Assembly: GCA_942159475.1 (NCBI GenBank)
Contig: OW804094.1
Coordinates: forward strand, 8,501,555 to 8,565,554
Length of the DNA stretch: 64,000 nucleotides
From: Sthenelais limicola
Lineage: Eukaryota; Annelida; Polychaeta; Phyllodocida; Sigalionidae
Direction of reading: 5' to 3'
Shown: positions 43,896 through 57,300 of the stretch, piece after piece
Numbering within the stretch: position 1 is the first letter of the stretch
Layout: every line of letters begins with the position of its first letter
Notes under the pieces: generated by a model
What the model saw: the letters and a program-made list of their open reading frames with translations, nothing else
What the model was told of the DNA's origin: nothing
Databases searched by the model: none
Translations under genes and position numbers: made by a program

Positions 43896-46800
43896 AATGC
43901 AATAGGAAGACTTGGAAGACCTAGATTTCTTGAAAGTTTTGTTTATACACATATATTGTATAACTTTATTCCTTTTTCCGAGAATTGTAACTGTATATAA
44001 GGAAATAAAAATAGTACATACACATACATACATAACCCCCCTGAAGTTTCTACCCTCCCCCAAGTGGTTACAAATGAACCCCCCTGAAGTTTCTCCCCTC
44101 CCCCAAGTAGTTACAAATGAACCCCCTGAAGTTTCTCCCCTCCCCCAAGTAGTTACAAATGACCCCCCCTGAAGTTTCTCCCCTCCCCCAAGTAGTTACA
44201 AATGACCCCCCCTGAAGTTTCTCCCCTCCCCCAAGTGGTTACAAATGAACCCCCCCCCTGAAGTTTCTCACCTCCCCCAATTGGTTACAAATGGACCCCT
44301 TGAAGTTTCTCCCCTCCTCCAAGTAGTTACAAATGAACCCACTGAAGTTTCTCCCCTCCCCCAAGTAGTTACAAATGACCCCCCATGAAGTTTCTCCCCT
44401 CCCCCAAGTAGTTACAAATGACCCCCCCCTGAAGTTTCTCCCCTCCCCAAAGTAGTTACAAACGAACCACCTGAAGTTTCTCCCTACCCCAAATGGTAAC
44501 AAATGAACCCCCCTTGAAGTTTCTCCCCTCCCCCAAGTAGTTACAAATGAACCCCCCTTGAAGTTTCTCACCTCCCCCAAGTGGTTACAAATGCAACCCC
44601 CTTGAAGTTTCTCCCCTCCCCCAAGTGGTTACAAATGAACCCCCCTTGAAGTTTCTCCCCTCCCCAAGTGGTTACAAATGAACCCGCCTTGAAGTTTCTC
44701 CCCTCCCCCAAGTGGTTACAAATGAACCCCCTGAAGTTTCTCCCCTCCCCCAAGTGGTTACAACTGAACCCCCTGAAGTTTCTCCCCTCCCCCAAGTGGT
44801 TACAAATGAACCCCCCTTGAAGTTTCTCCCCTCCCCCAAGTGGTTACAAATGAACCCCCCTTGAAGTTTCTCCCCTCCCCCAAGTGGTTACAAATGAACC
44901 CCCCTTGAAGTTTCTCCCCTCCCCCAAGTGGTTACAAATGAACCCCCTGAAGTTTCTCCCCTCCCCCAAGTGGTTACAAATGAACCCCCCTTGAAGTTTC
45001 TCCCCTCCCCCAAGTGGTTACAAATGAACCCCCCTTGAAGTTTCTCCCCTCCCCCAAGTGGTTACAAATGAACCCCCCTTGAAGTTTCTCCCCTCCCCCA
45101 AGTGGTTACAAATGAACCCCCTGAAGTTTCTCCCCTCCCCCAAGTGGTTACAAATGAACCCCCTGAAGTTTCTCCCCTCCCCCAAGTGGTTACAAATGAA
45201 CCCCCTGAAGTTTCTCCCCTCCCCTAAGTGGTTACAAATGACCCCCCCCCCTGAAGTTTCTCCCCTCCCCCAAGTGGTTACAAATGAACCCCCTGAAGTT
45301 TCTCCCCTCCCCCAAGTGGTTACAAATGAACCCCCCTGAAGTTTCTCCCCTCCCCCAAGTGGTTACAAATGAACCCCTTGAAGTTTCTCCCCTCCCCCAA
45401 GTGGTTCCAAATGAACCCCTTGAAGTTTCTCCCCTCCCCCAATGCAATAGGAAGACTTGGAAGACCTAGATTTCTTGAAAGTTTTGTTTATACACATATA
45501 TTGTATAACTTTATTCCTTTTTCCGAGAATTGTAACTGTATATAAGGAAATAAAAATAGTACATACACATACATACATAACCCCCCTGAAGTTTCTACCC
45601 TCCCCCAAGTGGTTACAAATGAACCCCCCTGAAGTTTCTCCCCTCCCCCAAGTAGTTACAAATGAACCCCCTGAAGTTTCTCCCCTCCCCCAAGTAGTTA
45701 CAAATGAACCCCCTGAAGTTTCTCCCCTCCCCCAAGTAGTTACAAATGACCCCCCCTGAAGTTTCTCCCCTCCCCTAAGTAGTTACAAATGACCCCCCCT
45801 GAAGTTTCTCCCCTCCCCCAAGTGGTTACAAATGAACCCCCCCCCCCTGAAGTTTCTCACCTCCCCCAATTGGTTACAAATGGACCCCTTGAAGTTTCTC
45901 CCCTCCTCCAAGTAGTTACAAATGAACCCACTGAAGTTTCTCCCCTCCCCCAAGTAGTTACAAATGACCCCCCATGAAGTTTCTCCCCTCCCCCAAGTAG
46001 TTACAAATGACCCCCCCTGAAGTTTCTCCCCTCCCCAAAGTAGTTACAAACGAACCACCTGAAGTTTCTCCCTACCCCAAATGGTAACAAATGAACCCCC
46101 CTTCAAGTTTCTCCCCTCCCCCAAGTAGTTACAAATGAACCCCCCTTGAAGTTTCTCACCTCCCCCAAGTGGTTACAAATGCAACCCCCCTTGAAGTTTC
46201 TCCCCTCCCCCAAGTGGTTACAAATGAACCCCCCTTGAAGTTTCTCCCCTCCCCCAAGTGGTTACAAATGAACCCGCCTTGAAGTTTCTCCCCTCCCCCA
46301 AGTGGTTACAAGTGAACCCCCTGAAGTTTCTCCCCTCCCCCAAGTGGTTACAAATGAACCCCCTGAAGTTTCTCCCCTCCCCCAAGTGGTTACAAATGAA
46401 CCCCCCTTGAAGTTTCTCCCCTCCCCCAAGTGGTTACAAATGAACCCCCCTTGAAGTTTCTCCCCTCCCCCAAGTGGTTACAAATGAACCCCCCTTGAAG
46501 TTTCTCCCCTCCCCCAAGTGGTTACAAATGAACCCCCTGAAGTTTCTCCCCTCCCCCAAGTGGTCACAAATGAACCCCCTGAAGTTTCTCCCCTCCCCCA
46601 AGTGGTTACAAATGAACCCCCTGAAGTTTCTCACCTCCCCCAAGTGGTTACAAATGAACCCCCTGAAGTTTCTCCCCTCCCCTAAGTGGTTACAAATGAC
46701 CCCCCCCCCCTGAAGTTTCTCCCCTCCCCCAAGTGGTTACAAATGAACCCCCTGAAGTTTCTCCCCTCCCCCAAGTGGTTACAAATGAACCCCCCTGAAG

Positions 46801-49220
46801 TTTCTCCCCTCCCCCAAGTGGTTACAAATGAACCCCTTGAAGTTTCTCCCCTCCCCCAAGTGGTTCCAAATGAACCCCTTGAAGTTTCTCCCCTCCCCCA
46901 ATGCAATAGGAAGACTTGGAAGACCTAGATTTCTTGAAAGTTTTGTTTATACACATATATTGTATAACTTTATTCCTTTTTCCGAGAATTGTAACTGTAT
47001 ATAAGGAAATAAAAATAGTACATACACATACATACATAACCCCCCTGAAGTTTCTACCCTCCCCCAAGTGGTTACAAATGAACCCCCCTGAAGTTTCTCC
47101 CCTCCCCCAAGTAGTTACAAATGAACCCCCTGAAGTTTCTCCCCTCCCCCAAGTGGTTACAAATGAACCCCCCTGAAGTTTCTCCCCTCCCCCAAGTGGT
47201 TACAAATGAACCCCTTGAAGTTTCTGCCCTCCCCCAAGTGGTTCCAAATGAACCCCTTGAAGTTTCTCCCCTCCCCCAATGCAATAGGAAGACTTGGAAG
47301 ACCTAGATTTCTTGAAAGTTTTGTTTATACACATATATTGTATAACTTTATTCCTTTTTCCGAGAATTGTAACTGTATATAAGGAAATAAAAATAGTACA
47401 TACACATACATACATAACCCCCCTGAAGTTTCTACCCTCCCCCAAGTGGTTACAAATGAACCCCCCTGAAGTTTCTCCCCTCCCCCAAGTAGTTACAAAT
47501 GAACCCCCTGAAGTTTCTCCCCTCCCCCAAGTAGTTACAAATGAACCCCCTGAAGTTTCTCCCCTCCCCCAAGTAGTTACAAATGACCCCCCCTGAAGTT
47601 TTTCCCCTCCCCCAAGTAGTTACAAATGACCCCCCCTGAAGTTTCTCCCCTCCCCCAAGTGGTTACAAATGAACCCCCCCCCCCTGAAGTTTCTCACCTC
47701 CCCCAAGTGGTTACAAATGGACCCCTTGAAGTTTCTCCCCTCCTCCAAGTAGTTACAAATGAACCCACTGAAGTTTCTCCCCTCCCCCAAGTAGTTACAA
47801 ATGACCCCCCCCTGAAGTTTCTCCCCTCCCCCAAGTAGTTACAAATGACCCCCCCCTGAAGTTTCTCCCCTCCCCAAAGTAGTTACAAACGAACCACCTG
47901 AAGTTTCTCCCTACCCCAAATGGTAACAAATGAACCCCCCTTGAAGTTTCTCCCCTCCCCCAAGTAGTTACAAATGAACCCCCCTTGAAGTTTCTCACCT
48001 CCCCCAAGTGGTTACAAATGCAACCCCCTTGAAGTTTCTCCCCTCCCCCAAGTGGTTACAAATGAACCCCCCTTGAAGTTTCTCCCCTCCCCCAAATGGT
48101 TACAAATGAACCCCCCTTGAAGTTTCTCCCCTCCCCCAAGTGGTTACAAATGAACCCCCTGTAGTTTCTCCCCTCCCCCAAGTGCTTACAAATGAACCCC
48201 CCTGAAGTTTCTCCCCTCCCCCAAGTGGTTACAAATGAACCTCCTGAAGTTTCTCCCCTCCCCCATGTGGTTACAAATGACCCCCCCTGAAGTTTCTCCC
48301 CTCCCCTAAGTGGTTACAAATGAACCCCCTGAAGTTTCTCCCCTCCCCGAAGTAGTTACAAATGAACCCCCCTGAAGTTTCTCCTGTCCCCCAAGTGGTT
48401 ACAAATGAACCCCCCTGAAGTTTCTCCCGTCCCCCAAGTGGTTACAAATGAACCCCCCTGAAGTTTCTCCCCTCCGCCAAGTGCTTACAAATGAACCCCG
48501 CTGAAGTTTCTCCCCTCCCCTAAGTGGTTACAAATGAACCCCCTGAAGTTTCTCCCCTTCCCCAAGTGGTTACAAATGAACCCCCCTGAAGTTTCTCCCG
48601 TCCCCCAAGTGGTTACAAATGACCCCCCTGAAGTTTCTCCCCTCCCCCAAGTAGTTACAAATAACCCCCTGAAGTTTCTCACCTCCCCCAAGTAGTTACA
48701 AATGAACCCCCTGAAGTTTCTCCCCTCCCCCAAGTAGTTACAAATGACCCCCCCCTGAAGTTTCTCCCCTCCCCCAAGTAGTTACAAATGACCCCCCCTG
48801 AAGTTTCTCCCCTCCCCCAAGTGGTTACAAATGAACCCCCCCCCCTGAAGTTTCTCACCTCCCCCAAGTGGTTACAAATGAACCCCCCCCCCCTGAAGTT
48901 TCTCACCTCCCCCAAGTGGTTACAAATGAAACCCCCTGAAGTTTCTCCCCTCCCCCAAGTAGTTACAAATGACCCCCCCTGAAGTTTCTCCCCTCCCCCA
49001 AGTGGTTACAAATGAACCCCCCCCCTGAAGTTTCTCACCTCCCCCAAGTGGTTACAAATGAACCCCCCCCTGAAGTTTCTCACCTCCCCCAAGTGGTTAC
49101 AAATGAAACCCCCTTGAAGTTTCTCCCCTCCCCCAAGTGGTTACAAATGAATCCCCCTTGGAGTTTCTCCCCTCCCCCAAGTGGTTCCAAATGAACCCCT
49201 TGAAGTTTCTCCCCTCCCCC
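43896..49220. repeat. Higher-order block 2, diverged copies
   Basis: U segments start at 43,896, 45,441, 46,900 and 47,278 (spacing 1,545, 1,459 and 378), all with TTCTTGAAAG. Each U is followed by AGTAGTT-type units, then a diagnostic AAATGCAACCCC unit (about 44,590, 46,178 and 48,017). The 48,430-49,220 part matches the corresponding part of the 3.0-kb repeat that follows. Confidence 0.8.
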
Positions 49221-52220
49221 AATGCAATAGGAAGACTTGGAAGACCTAGATTTCTTGAAAGTTTTGTTTATACACATATATTGTATAACTTTATTCCTTT
49301 TTCCGAGAATTGTAACTGTATATAAGGAAATAAAAATAGTACATACACATACATACATAACCCCCCTGAAGTTTCTACCCTCCCCCAAGTGGTTACAAAT
49401 GAACCCCCCTGAAGTTTCTCCCCTCCCCAAAGTAGTTACAAATGAACCCCCTGAAGTTTCTCCCCTCCCCCAAGTAGTTACAAATGAACCCCCTGAAGTT
49501 TCTCCCCTCCCCCAAGTAGTTACAAATGACCCCCCCTGAAGTTTCTCCCCTCCCCCAAGTAGTTACAAATGACCCCCCCTGAAGTTTCTCCCCTCCCCCA
49601 AGTGGTTACAAATGAACCCCCCCCCTGAAGTTTCTCACCTCCCCCAATTGGTTACAAATGGACCCCTTGAAGTTTCTCCCCTCCTCCAAGTAGTTACAAA
49701 TGAACCCACTGAAGTTTCTCCCCTCCCCCAAGTAGTTACAAATGACCCCCCATGAAGTTTCTCCCCTCCCCCAAGTAGTTACAAATGACCCCCCCTGAAG
49801 TTTCTCCCCTCCCCAAAGTAGTTACAAACGAACCACCTGAAGTTTCTCCCTACCCCAAATGGTAACAAATGAACCCCCCTTGAAGTTTCTCCCCTCCCCC
49901 AAGTAGTTACAAATGAACCCCCCTTGAAGTTTCTCACCTCCCCCAAGTGGTTACAAATGCAACCCCCCTTGAAGTTTCTCCCCTCCCCCAAGTGGTTACA
50001 AATGAACCCCCCTTGAAGTTTCTCCCCTCCCCCAAGTGGTTACAAATGAACCCGCCTTGAAGTTTCTCCCCTCCCCCAAGTGGTTACAAATGAACCCCCT
50101 GAAGTTTCTCCCCTCCCCCAAGTGGTTACTAATGAACCCCCTGAAGTTTCTCCCCTCCCCCAAGTGGTTACAAATGAACCCCCCTTGAAGTTTCTCCCCT
50201 CCCCCAAGTGGTTACAAATGAACCCCCCTTGAAGTTTCTCCCCTCCCCCAAGTGGTTACAAATGAACCCCCCTTGAAGTTTCTCCCCTCCCCCAAGTGGT
50301 TACAAATGAACCCCCTGAAGTTTCTCCCCTCCCCCAAGTGGTCACAAATGAACCCCCTGAAGTTTCTCCCGTCCCCCAAGTGGTTACAAATGAACCTCCT
50401 GAAGTTTCTCACCTCCCCCAAGTGGTTACAAATGAACCCCCTGAAGTTTCTCCCCTCCCCTAAGTGGTTACAAATGACCCCCCCCCCTGAAGTTTCTCCC
50501 CTCCCCCAAGTGGTTACAAATGAACCCCCTGAAGTTTCTCCCCTCCCCCAAGTGGTTACAAATGAACCCCCCTGAAGTTTCTCCCCTCCCCCAAGTGGTT
50601 ACAAATGAACCCCTTGAAGTTTCTCCCCTCCCCCAAGTGGTTCCAAATGAACCCCTTGAAGTTTCTCCCCTCCCCCAATGCAATAGGAAGACTTGGAAGA
50701 CCTAGATTTCTTGAAAGTTTTGTTTATACACATATATTGTATAACTTTATTCCTTTTTCCGAGAATTGTAACTGTATATAAGGAAATAAAAATAGTACAT
50801 ACACATACATACATAACCCCCCTGAAGTTTCTACCCTCCCCCAAGTGGTTACAAATGAACCCCCCTGAAGTTTCTCCCCTCCCCCAAGTAGTTACAAATG
50901 AACCCCCTGAAGTTTCTCCCCTCCCCCAAGTGGTTACAAATGAACCCCCCTGAAGTTTCTCCCCTCCCCCAAGTGGTTACAAATGAACCCCTTGAAGTTT
51001 CTCCCCTCCCCCAATGCAATAGGAAGACTTGGAAGACCTAGATTTCTTGAAAGTTTTGTTTATACACATATATTGTATAACTTTATTCCTTTTTCCGAGA
51101 ATTGTAACTGTATATAAGGAAATAAAAATAGTACATACACATACATACATAACCCCCCTGAAGTTTCTACCCTCCCCCAAGTGGTTACAAATGAACCCCC
51201 CTGAAGTTTCTCCCCTCCCCCAAGTAGTTACAAATGAACCCCCTGAAGTTTCTCCCCTCCCCCAAGTAGTTACAAATGAACCCCCTGAAGTTTCTCCCCT
51301 CCCCCAAGTAGTTACAAATGACCCCCCCTGAAGTTTTTCCCCTCCCCCAAGTAGTTACAAATGACCCCCCCTGAAGTTTCTCCCCTCCCCCAAGTGGTTA
51401 CAAATGAACCCCCCCCTGAAGTTTCTCACCTCCCCCAAGTGGTTACAAATGAACCCCCCTGAAGTTTCTCCCCTCCGCCAAGTGCTTACAAATGAACCCC
51501 GCTGAAGTTTCTCCCCTCCCCTAAGTGGTTACAAATGAACCCCCTGAAGTTTCTCCCCTTCCCCAAGTGGTTACAAATGAACCCCCCTGAAGTTTCTCCC
51601 GTCCCCCAAGTGGTTACAAATGACCCCCCTGAAGTTTCTCCCCTCCCCCAAGTAGTTACAAATAACCCCCTGAAGTTTCTCACCTCCCCCAAGTAGTTAC
51701 AAATGAACCCCCTGAAGTTTCTCCCCTCCCCCAAGTAGTTACAAATGACCCCCCCCTGAAGTTTCTCCCCTCCCCCAAGTAGTTACAAATGACCCCCCCT
51801 GAAGTTTCTCCCCTCCCCCAAGTGGTTACAAATGAACCCCCCCCCTGAAGTTTCTCACCTCCCCCAAGTGGTTACAAATGAACCCCCCCCCCTGAAGTTT
51901 CTCACCTCCCCCAAGTGGTTACAAATGAAACCCCCTGAAGTTTCTCCCCTCCCCCAAGTAGTTACAAATGACCCCCCCTGAAGTTTCTCCCCTCCCCCAA
52001 GTGGTTACAAATGAACCCCCCCCCTGAAGTTTCTCACCTCCCCCAAGTGGTTACAAATGAACCCCCCCCCTGAAGTTTCTCACCTCCCCCAAGTGGTTAC
52101 AAATGAAACCCCCTTGAAGTTTCTCCCCTCCCCCAAGTGGTTACAAATGAATCCCCCTTGGAGTTTCTCCCCTCCCCCAAGTGGTTCCAAATGAACCCCT
52201 TGAAGTTTCTCCCCTCCCCC
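49221..52220. repeat. 3.0-kb tandem duplication, copy 1
   Basis: U segments start at 49,221, 50,677 and 51,013. The next copy lies 3,000-3,001 bp downstream with only scattered single-base differences, for example CCCCAAAGTAG versus CCCCCAAGTAG (49,427/52,427), GGTTACTAATG versus GGTTACAAATG (50,127/53,127) and CCCGTCCCCC versus CCCCTCCCCC (50,369/53,369). U spacing of 336 rather than 378 shows loss of exactly one 42-bp unit. Confidence 0.87.
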
Positions 52221-54360
52221 AATGCAATAGGAAGACTTGGAAGACCTAGATTTCTTGAAAGTTTTGTTTATACACATATATTGTATAACTTTATTCCTTT
52301 TTCCGAGAATTGTAACTGTATATAAGGAAATAAAAATAGTACATACACATACATACATAACCCCCCTGAAGTTTCTACCCTCCCCCAAGTGGTTACAAAT
52401 GAACCCCCCTGAAGTTTCTCCCCTCCCCCAAGTAGTTACAAATGAACCCCCTGAAGTTTCTCCCCTCCCCCAAGTAGTTACAAATGAACCCCCTGAAGTT
52501 TCTCCCCTCCCCCAAGTAGTTACAAATGACCCCCCCTGAAGTTTCTCCCCTCCCCCAAGTAGTTACAAATGACCCCCCCTGAAGTTTCTCCCCTCCCCCA
52601 AGTGGTTACAAATGAACCCCCCCCCTGAAGTTTCTCACCTCCCCCAATTGGTTACAAATGGACCCCTTGAAGTTTCTCCCCTCCTCCAAGTAGTTACAAA
52701 TGAACCCACTGAAGTTTCTCCCCTCCCCCAAGTAGTTACAAATGACCCCCCATGAAGTTTCTCCCCTCCCCCAAGTAGTTACAAATGACCCCCCCTGAAG
52801 TTTCTCCCCTCCCCAAAGTAGTTACAAACGAACCACCTGAAGTTTCTCCCTACCCCAAATGGTAACAAATGAACCCCCCTTGAAGTTTCTCCCCTCCCCC
52901 AAGTAGTTACAAATGAACCCCCCTTGAAGTTTCTCACCTCCCCCAAGTGGTTACAAATGCAACCCCCCTTGAAGTTTCTCCCCTCCCCCAAGTGGTTACA
53001 AATGAACCCCCCTTGAAGTTTCTCCCCTCCCCCAAGTGGTTACAAATGAACCCGCCTTGAAGTTTCTCCCCTCCCCCAAGTGGTTACAAATGAACCCCCT
53101 GAAGTTTCTCCCCTCCCCCAAGTGGTTACAAATGAACCCCCTGAAGTTTCTCCCCTCCCCCAAGTGGTTACAAATGAACCCCCCTTGAAGTTTCTCCCCT
53201 CCCCCAAGTGGTTACAAATGAACCCCCCTTGAAGTTTCTCCCCTCCCCCAAGTGGTTACAAATGAACCCCCCTTGAAGTTTCTCCCCTCCCCCAAGTGGT
53301 TACAAATGAACCCCCTGAAGTTTCTCCCCTCCCCCAAGTGGTCACAAATGAACCCCCTGAAGTTTCTCCCCTCCCCCAAGTGGTTACAAATGAACCCCCT
53401 GAAGTTTCTCACCTCCCCCAAGTGGTTACAAATGAACCCCCTGAAGTTTCTCCCCTCCCCTAAGTGGTTACAAATGACCCCCCCCCCCTGAAGTTTCTCC
53501 CCTCCCCCAAGTGGTTACAAATGAACCCCCTGAAGTTTCTCCCCTCCCCCAAGTGGTTACAAATGAACCCCCCTGAAGTTTCTCCCCTCCCCCAAGTGGT
53601 TACAAATGAACCCCTTGAAGTTTCTCCCCTCCCCCAAGTGGTTCCAAATGAACCCCTTGAAGTTTCTCCCCTCCCCCAATGCAATAGGAAGACTTGGAAG
53701 ACCTAGATTTCTTGAAAGTTTTGTTTATACACATATATTGTATAACTTTATTCCTTTTTCCGAGAATTGTAACTGTATATAAGGAAATAAAAATAGTACA
53801 TACACATACATACATAACCCCCCTGAAGTTTCTACCCTCCCCCAAGTGGTTACAAATGAACCCCCCTGAAGTTTCTCCCCTCCCCCAAGTAGTTACAAAT
53901 GAACCCCCTGAAGTTTCTCCCCTCCCCCAAGTGGTTACAAATGAACCCCCCTGAAGTTTCTCCCCTCCCCCAAGTGGTTACAAATGAACCCCTTGAAGTT
54001 TCTCCCCTCCCCCAATGCAATAGGAAGACTTGGAAGACCTAGATTTCTTGAAAGTTTTGTTTATACACATATATTGTATAACTTTATTCCTTTTTCCGAG
54101 AATTGTAACTGTATATAAGGAAATAAAAATAGTACATACACATACATACATAACCCCCCTGAAGTTTCTACCCTCCCCCAAGTGGTTACAAATGAACCCC
54201 CCTGAAGTTTCTCCCCTCCCCCAAGTAGTTACAAATGAACCCCCTGAAGTTTCTCCCCTCCCCCAAGTAGTTACAAATGAACCCCCTGAAGTTTCTCCCC
54301 TCCCCCAAGTAGTTACAAATGACCCCCCCTGAAGTTTTTCCCCTCCCCCAAGTAGTTACA
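52221..54360. repeat. 3.0-kb tandem duplication, copy 2
   Basis: U segments start at 52,221, 53,678 and 54,014 (spacing 1,457 and 336). It matches copy 1 at offsets of 3,000-3,001 up to about 54,360, then joins a path resembling 47,600-49,100. The last U in the array ends at about 54,153. Confidence 0.85.
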
Positions 54361-57300
54361 AATGACCCCCCCTGAAGTTTCTCCCCTCCCCCAAGTGGTT
54401 ACAAATGAACCCCCCCCCTGAAGTTTCTCACCTCCCCCAAGTGGTTACAAATGGACCCCTTGAAGTTTCTCCCCTCCTCCAAGTAGTTACAAATGAACCC
54501 ACTGAAGTTTCTCCCCTCCCCCAAGTAGTTACAAATGACCCCCCCTGAAGTTTCTCCCCTCCCCCAAGTAGTTACAAATGACCCCCCCTGAAGTTTCTCC
54601 CCTCCCCAAAGTAGTTACAAACGAACCACCTGAAGTTTCTCCCTACCCCAAATGGTAACAAATGAACCCCCCTTGAAGTTTCTCCCCTCCCCCAAGTAGT
54701 TACAAATGAACCCCCCTTGAAGTTTCTCACCTCCCCCAAGTGGTTACAAATGCAACCCCCTTGAAGTTTCTCCCCTCCCCCAAGTGGTTACAAATGAACC
54801 CCCCTTGAAGTTTCTCCCCTCCCCCAAATGGTTACAAATGAACCCCCCTTGAAGTTTCTCCCCTCCCCCAAGTGGTTACAAATGAACCCCCTGTAGTTTC
54901 TCCCCTCCCCCAAGTGCTTACAAATGAACCCCCCTGAAGTTTCTCCCCTCCCCCAAGTGGTTACAAATGAACCTCCTGAAGTTTCTCCCCTCCCCCATGT
55001 GGTTACAAATGACCCCCCCTGAAGTTTCTCCCCTCCCCTAAGTGGTTACAAATGAACCCCCTGAAGTTTCTCCCCTCCCCGAAGTAGTTACAAATGAACC
55101 CCCCTGAAGTTTCTCCTGTCCCCCAAGTGGTTACAAATGAACCCCCCTGAAGTTTCTCCCGTCCCCCAAGTGGTTACAAATGAACCCCCCTGAAGTTTCT
55201 CCCCTCCGCCAAGTGCTTACAAATGAACCCCGCTGAAGTTTCTCCCCTCCCCTAAGTGGTTACAAATGAACCCCCTGAAGTTTCTCCCCTTCCCCAAGTG
55301 GTTACAAATGAACCCCCCTGAAGTTTCTCCCGTCCCCCAAGTGGTTACAAATGACCCCCCTGAAGTTTCTCCCCTCCCCCAAGTAGTTACAAATAACCCC
55401 CTGAAGTTTCTCACCTCCCCCAAGTAGTTACAAATGAACCCCCTGAAGTTTCTCCCCTCCCCCAAGTAGTTACAAATGACCCCCCCTGAAGTTTCTCCCC
55501 TCCCCCAAGTAGTTACAAATGACCCCCCCTGAAGTTTCTCCCCTCCCCCAAGTGGTTACAAATGAACCCCCCCCTGAAGTTTCTCACCTCCCCCAAGTGG
55601 TTACAAATGAACCCCCCCCCCTGAAGTTTCTCACCTCCCCCAAGTGGTTACAAATGAAACCCCCTGAAGTTTCTCCCCTCCCCCAAGTAGTTACAAATGA
55701 CCCCCCCTGAAGTTTCTCCCCTCCCCCAAGTGGTTACAAATGAACCCCCCCCCCTGAAGTTTCTCACCTCCCCCAAGTGGTTACAAATGAACCCCCCCCT
55801 GAAGTTTCTCACCTCCCCCAAGTGGTTACAAATGAAACCCCCTTGAAGTTTCTCCCCTCCCCCAAGTGGTTACAAATGAATCCCCCTTGGAGTTTCTCCC
55901 CTCCCCCAAGTGGTTACAAATGAACCCCCCTTGAAGTTTCTCCCCTCCCCCAAGTGGTTACAAATGAACCCCCCTGAAGTTTCTCCCCTCCCCCAAGTGG
56001 TTACAAATGAACCCCCCCTGAAGTTTCTCCCCTCCCCCAAGTGGTTACAAATGAACCCCCCCCCTGAAGTTTCTCCCCTCCCCCAAGTGCTTACAAATGA
56101 ACCCCCTGAAGTTTCTCCCCTCCCCCAAGTGGTTACAAATGAACCCCCTGAAGTTTCTCCCCTCCCCCAAGTGATTACAAATGAACCCCCTGAAGTTTCT
56201 CCCCTCCCCCAAGTGGTTACAAATGAACCCCCCTGAAGTTTCTCCCCTCCCCCAAGTTGTTACAAATGAACCTCCTGAAGTTTCTCCCCTCCCCCACGTG
56301 GTTACAAATCAACCCCCCTGAAGTTTCTCCCCTCCCCCAAGTGGTTACAAATGAACCCCCTTGAAGTTTCTCCCCTCCCCCAAGTAGTTACAAATGAACC
56401 CCCTTGAAGTTTCTCCCCTCCCCCAAGTAGTTACAAATGAACCCCCTTGAAGTTTCTCCCCTCCCCCAAGTGGTTACAAATGAACCACCTAAAGTTTCTC
56501 CCCTCCCCTCAGTGGTTACAAATGAACCACCTGAAGTTTCTCCCCTCCCCCAAGTGGTTACAAATGAACCCCCCTGAAGTTTCTCCCCTCCCCCAAGTGG
56601 TTACAAATGAACCCCCTGAAGTTTCTCCCCTCCCCCAAGTGCTTACAAATGAACCACCTGAAGTTTCTCCCCCTCCCCCAAGTGGTTACAAATGAACCAC
56701 CTGAAGTTTCTCCCCTCCCCCAAGTGGTTACAAATGAACCCCCCTGGAGTTTCTCCCCTCCCCCAAGTGGTTACACATGACTCCCCCCCCCTGAAGTTTC
56801 TCCCCTCCCCAAGTGGTTACAAATGAACCCCCTGAAGTTTCTCCCCTCCCCCATGTGGTTACAAATGAACCACCTGAAGTTTCTCCCCTCCCCCAAGTGG
56901 TTACAAATGACCCCCCCCTGAAGTTTCTCCCCTCCCCCAAGTGGTTACAAATGAACCCCCTGAAGTTTCTCCCCTCCCCCAAGTGGTTACACATGACTCC
57001 CCCCCCCTGAAGTTTCTCCCCTCCCCCAAGTGGTTACAAATGAACCCCCTTGGAGTTTCTCCCCTCCCCCAAGTGGTTACACATGACTCCCCCCCCCCTG
57101 AAGTTTCTCCCGTCCCCAAGTGGTTACAAATGAACCACCTGAAGTTTCTTCCCTCCCCCAAGTGGTTACAAATGAACCCCCTGAAGTTTCTCCCCTCCCC
57201 CAAGTGCTTACAAATGAACCCCCTGAAGTTTCTCCCCTCCCCCAAGTGGTTACAAATGAACCCCCCTTGAAGTTTCTCCCCTCCCCCAAGTGGTTACAAA

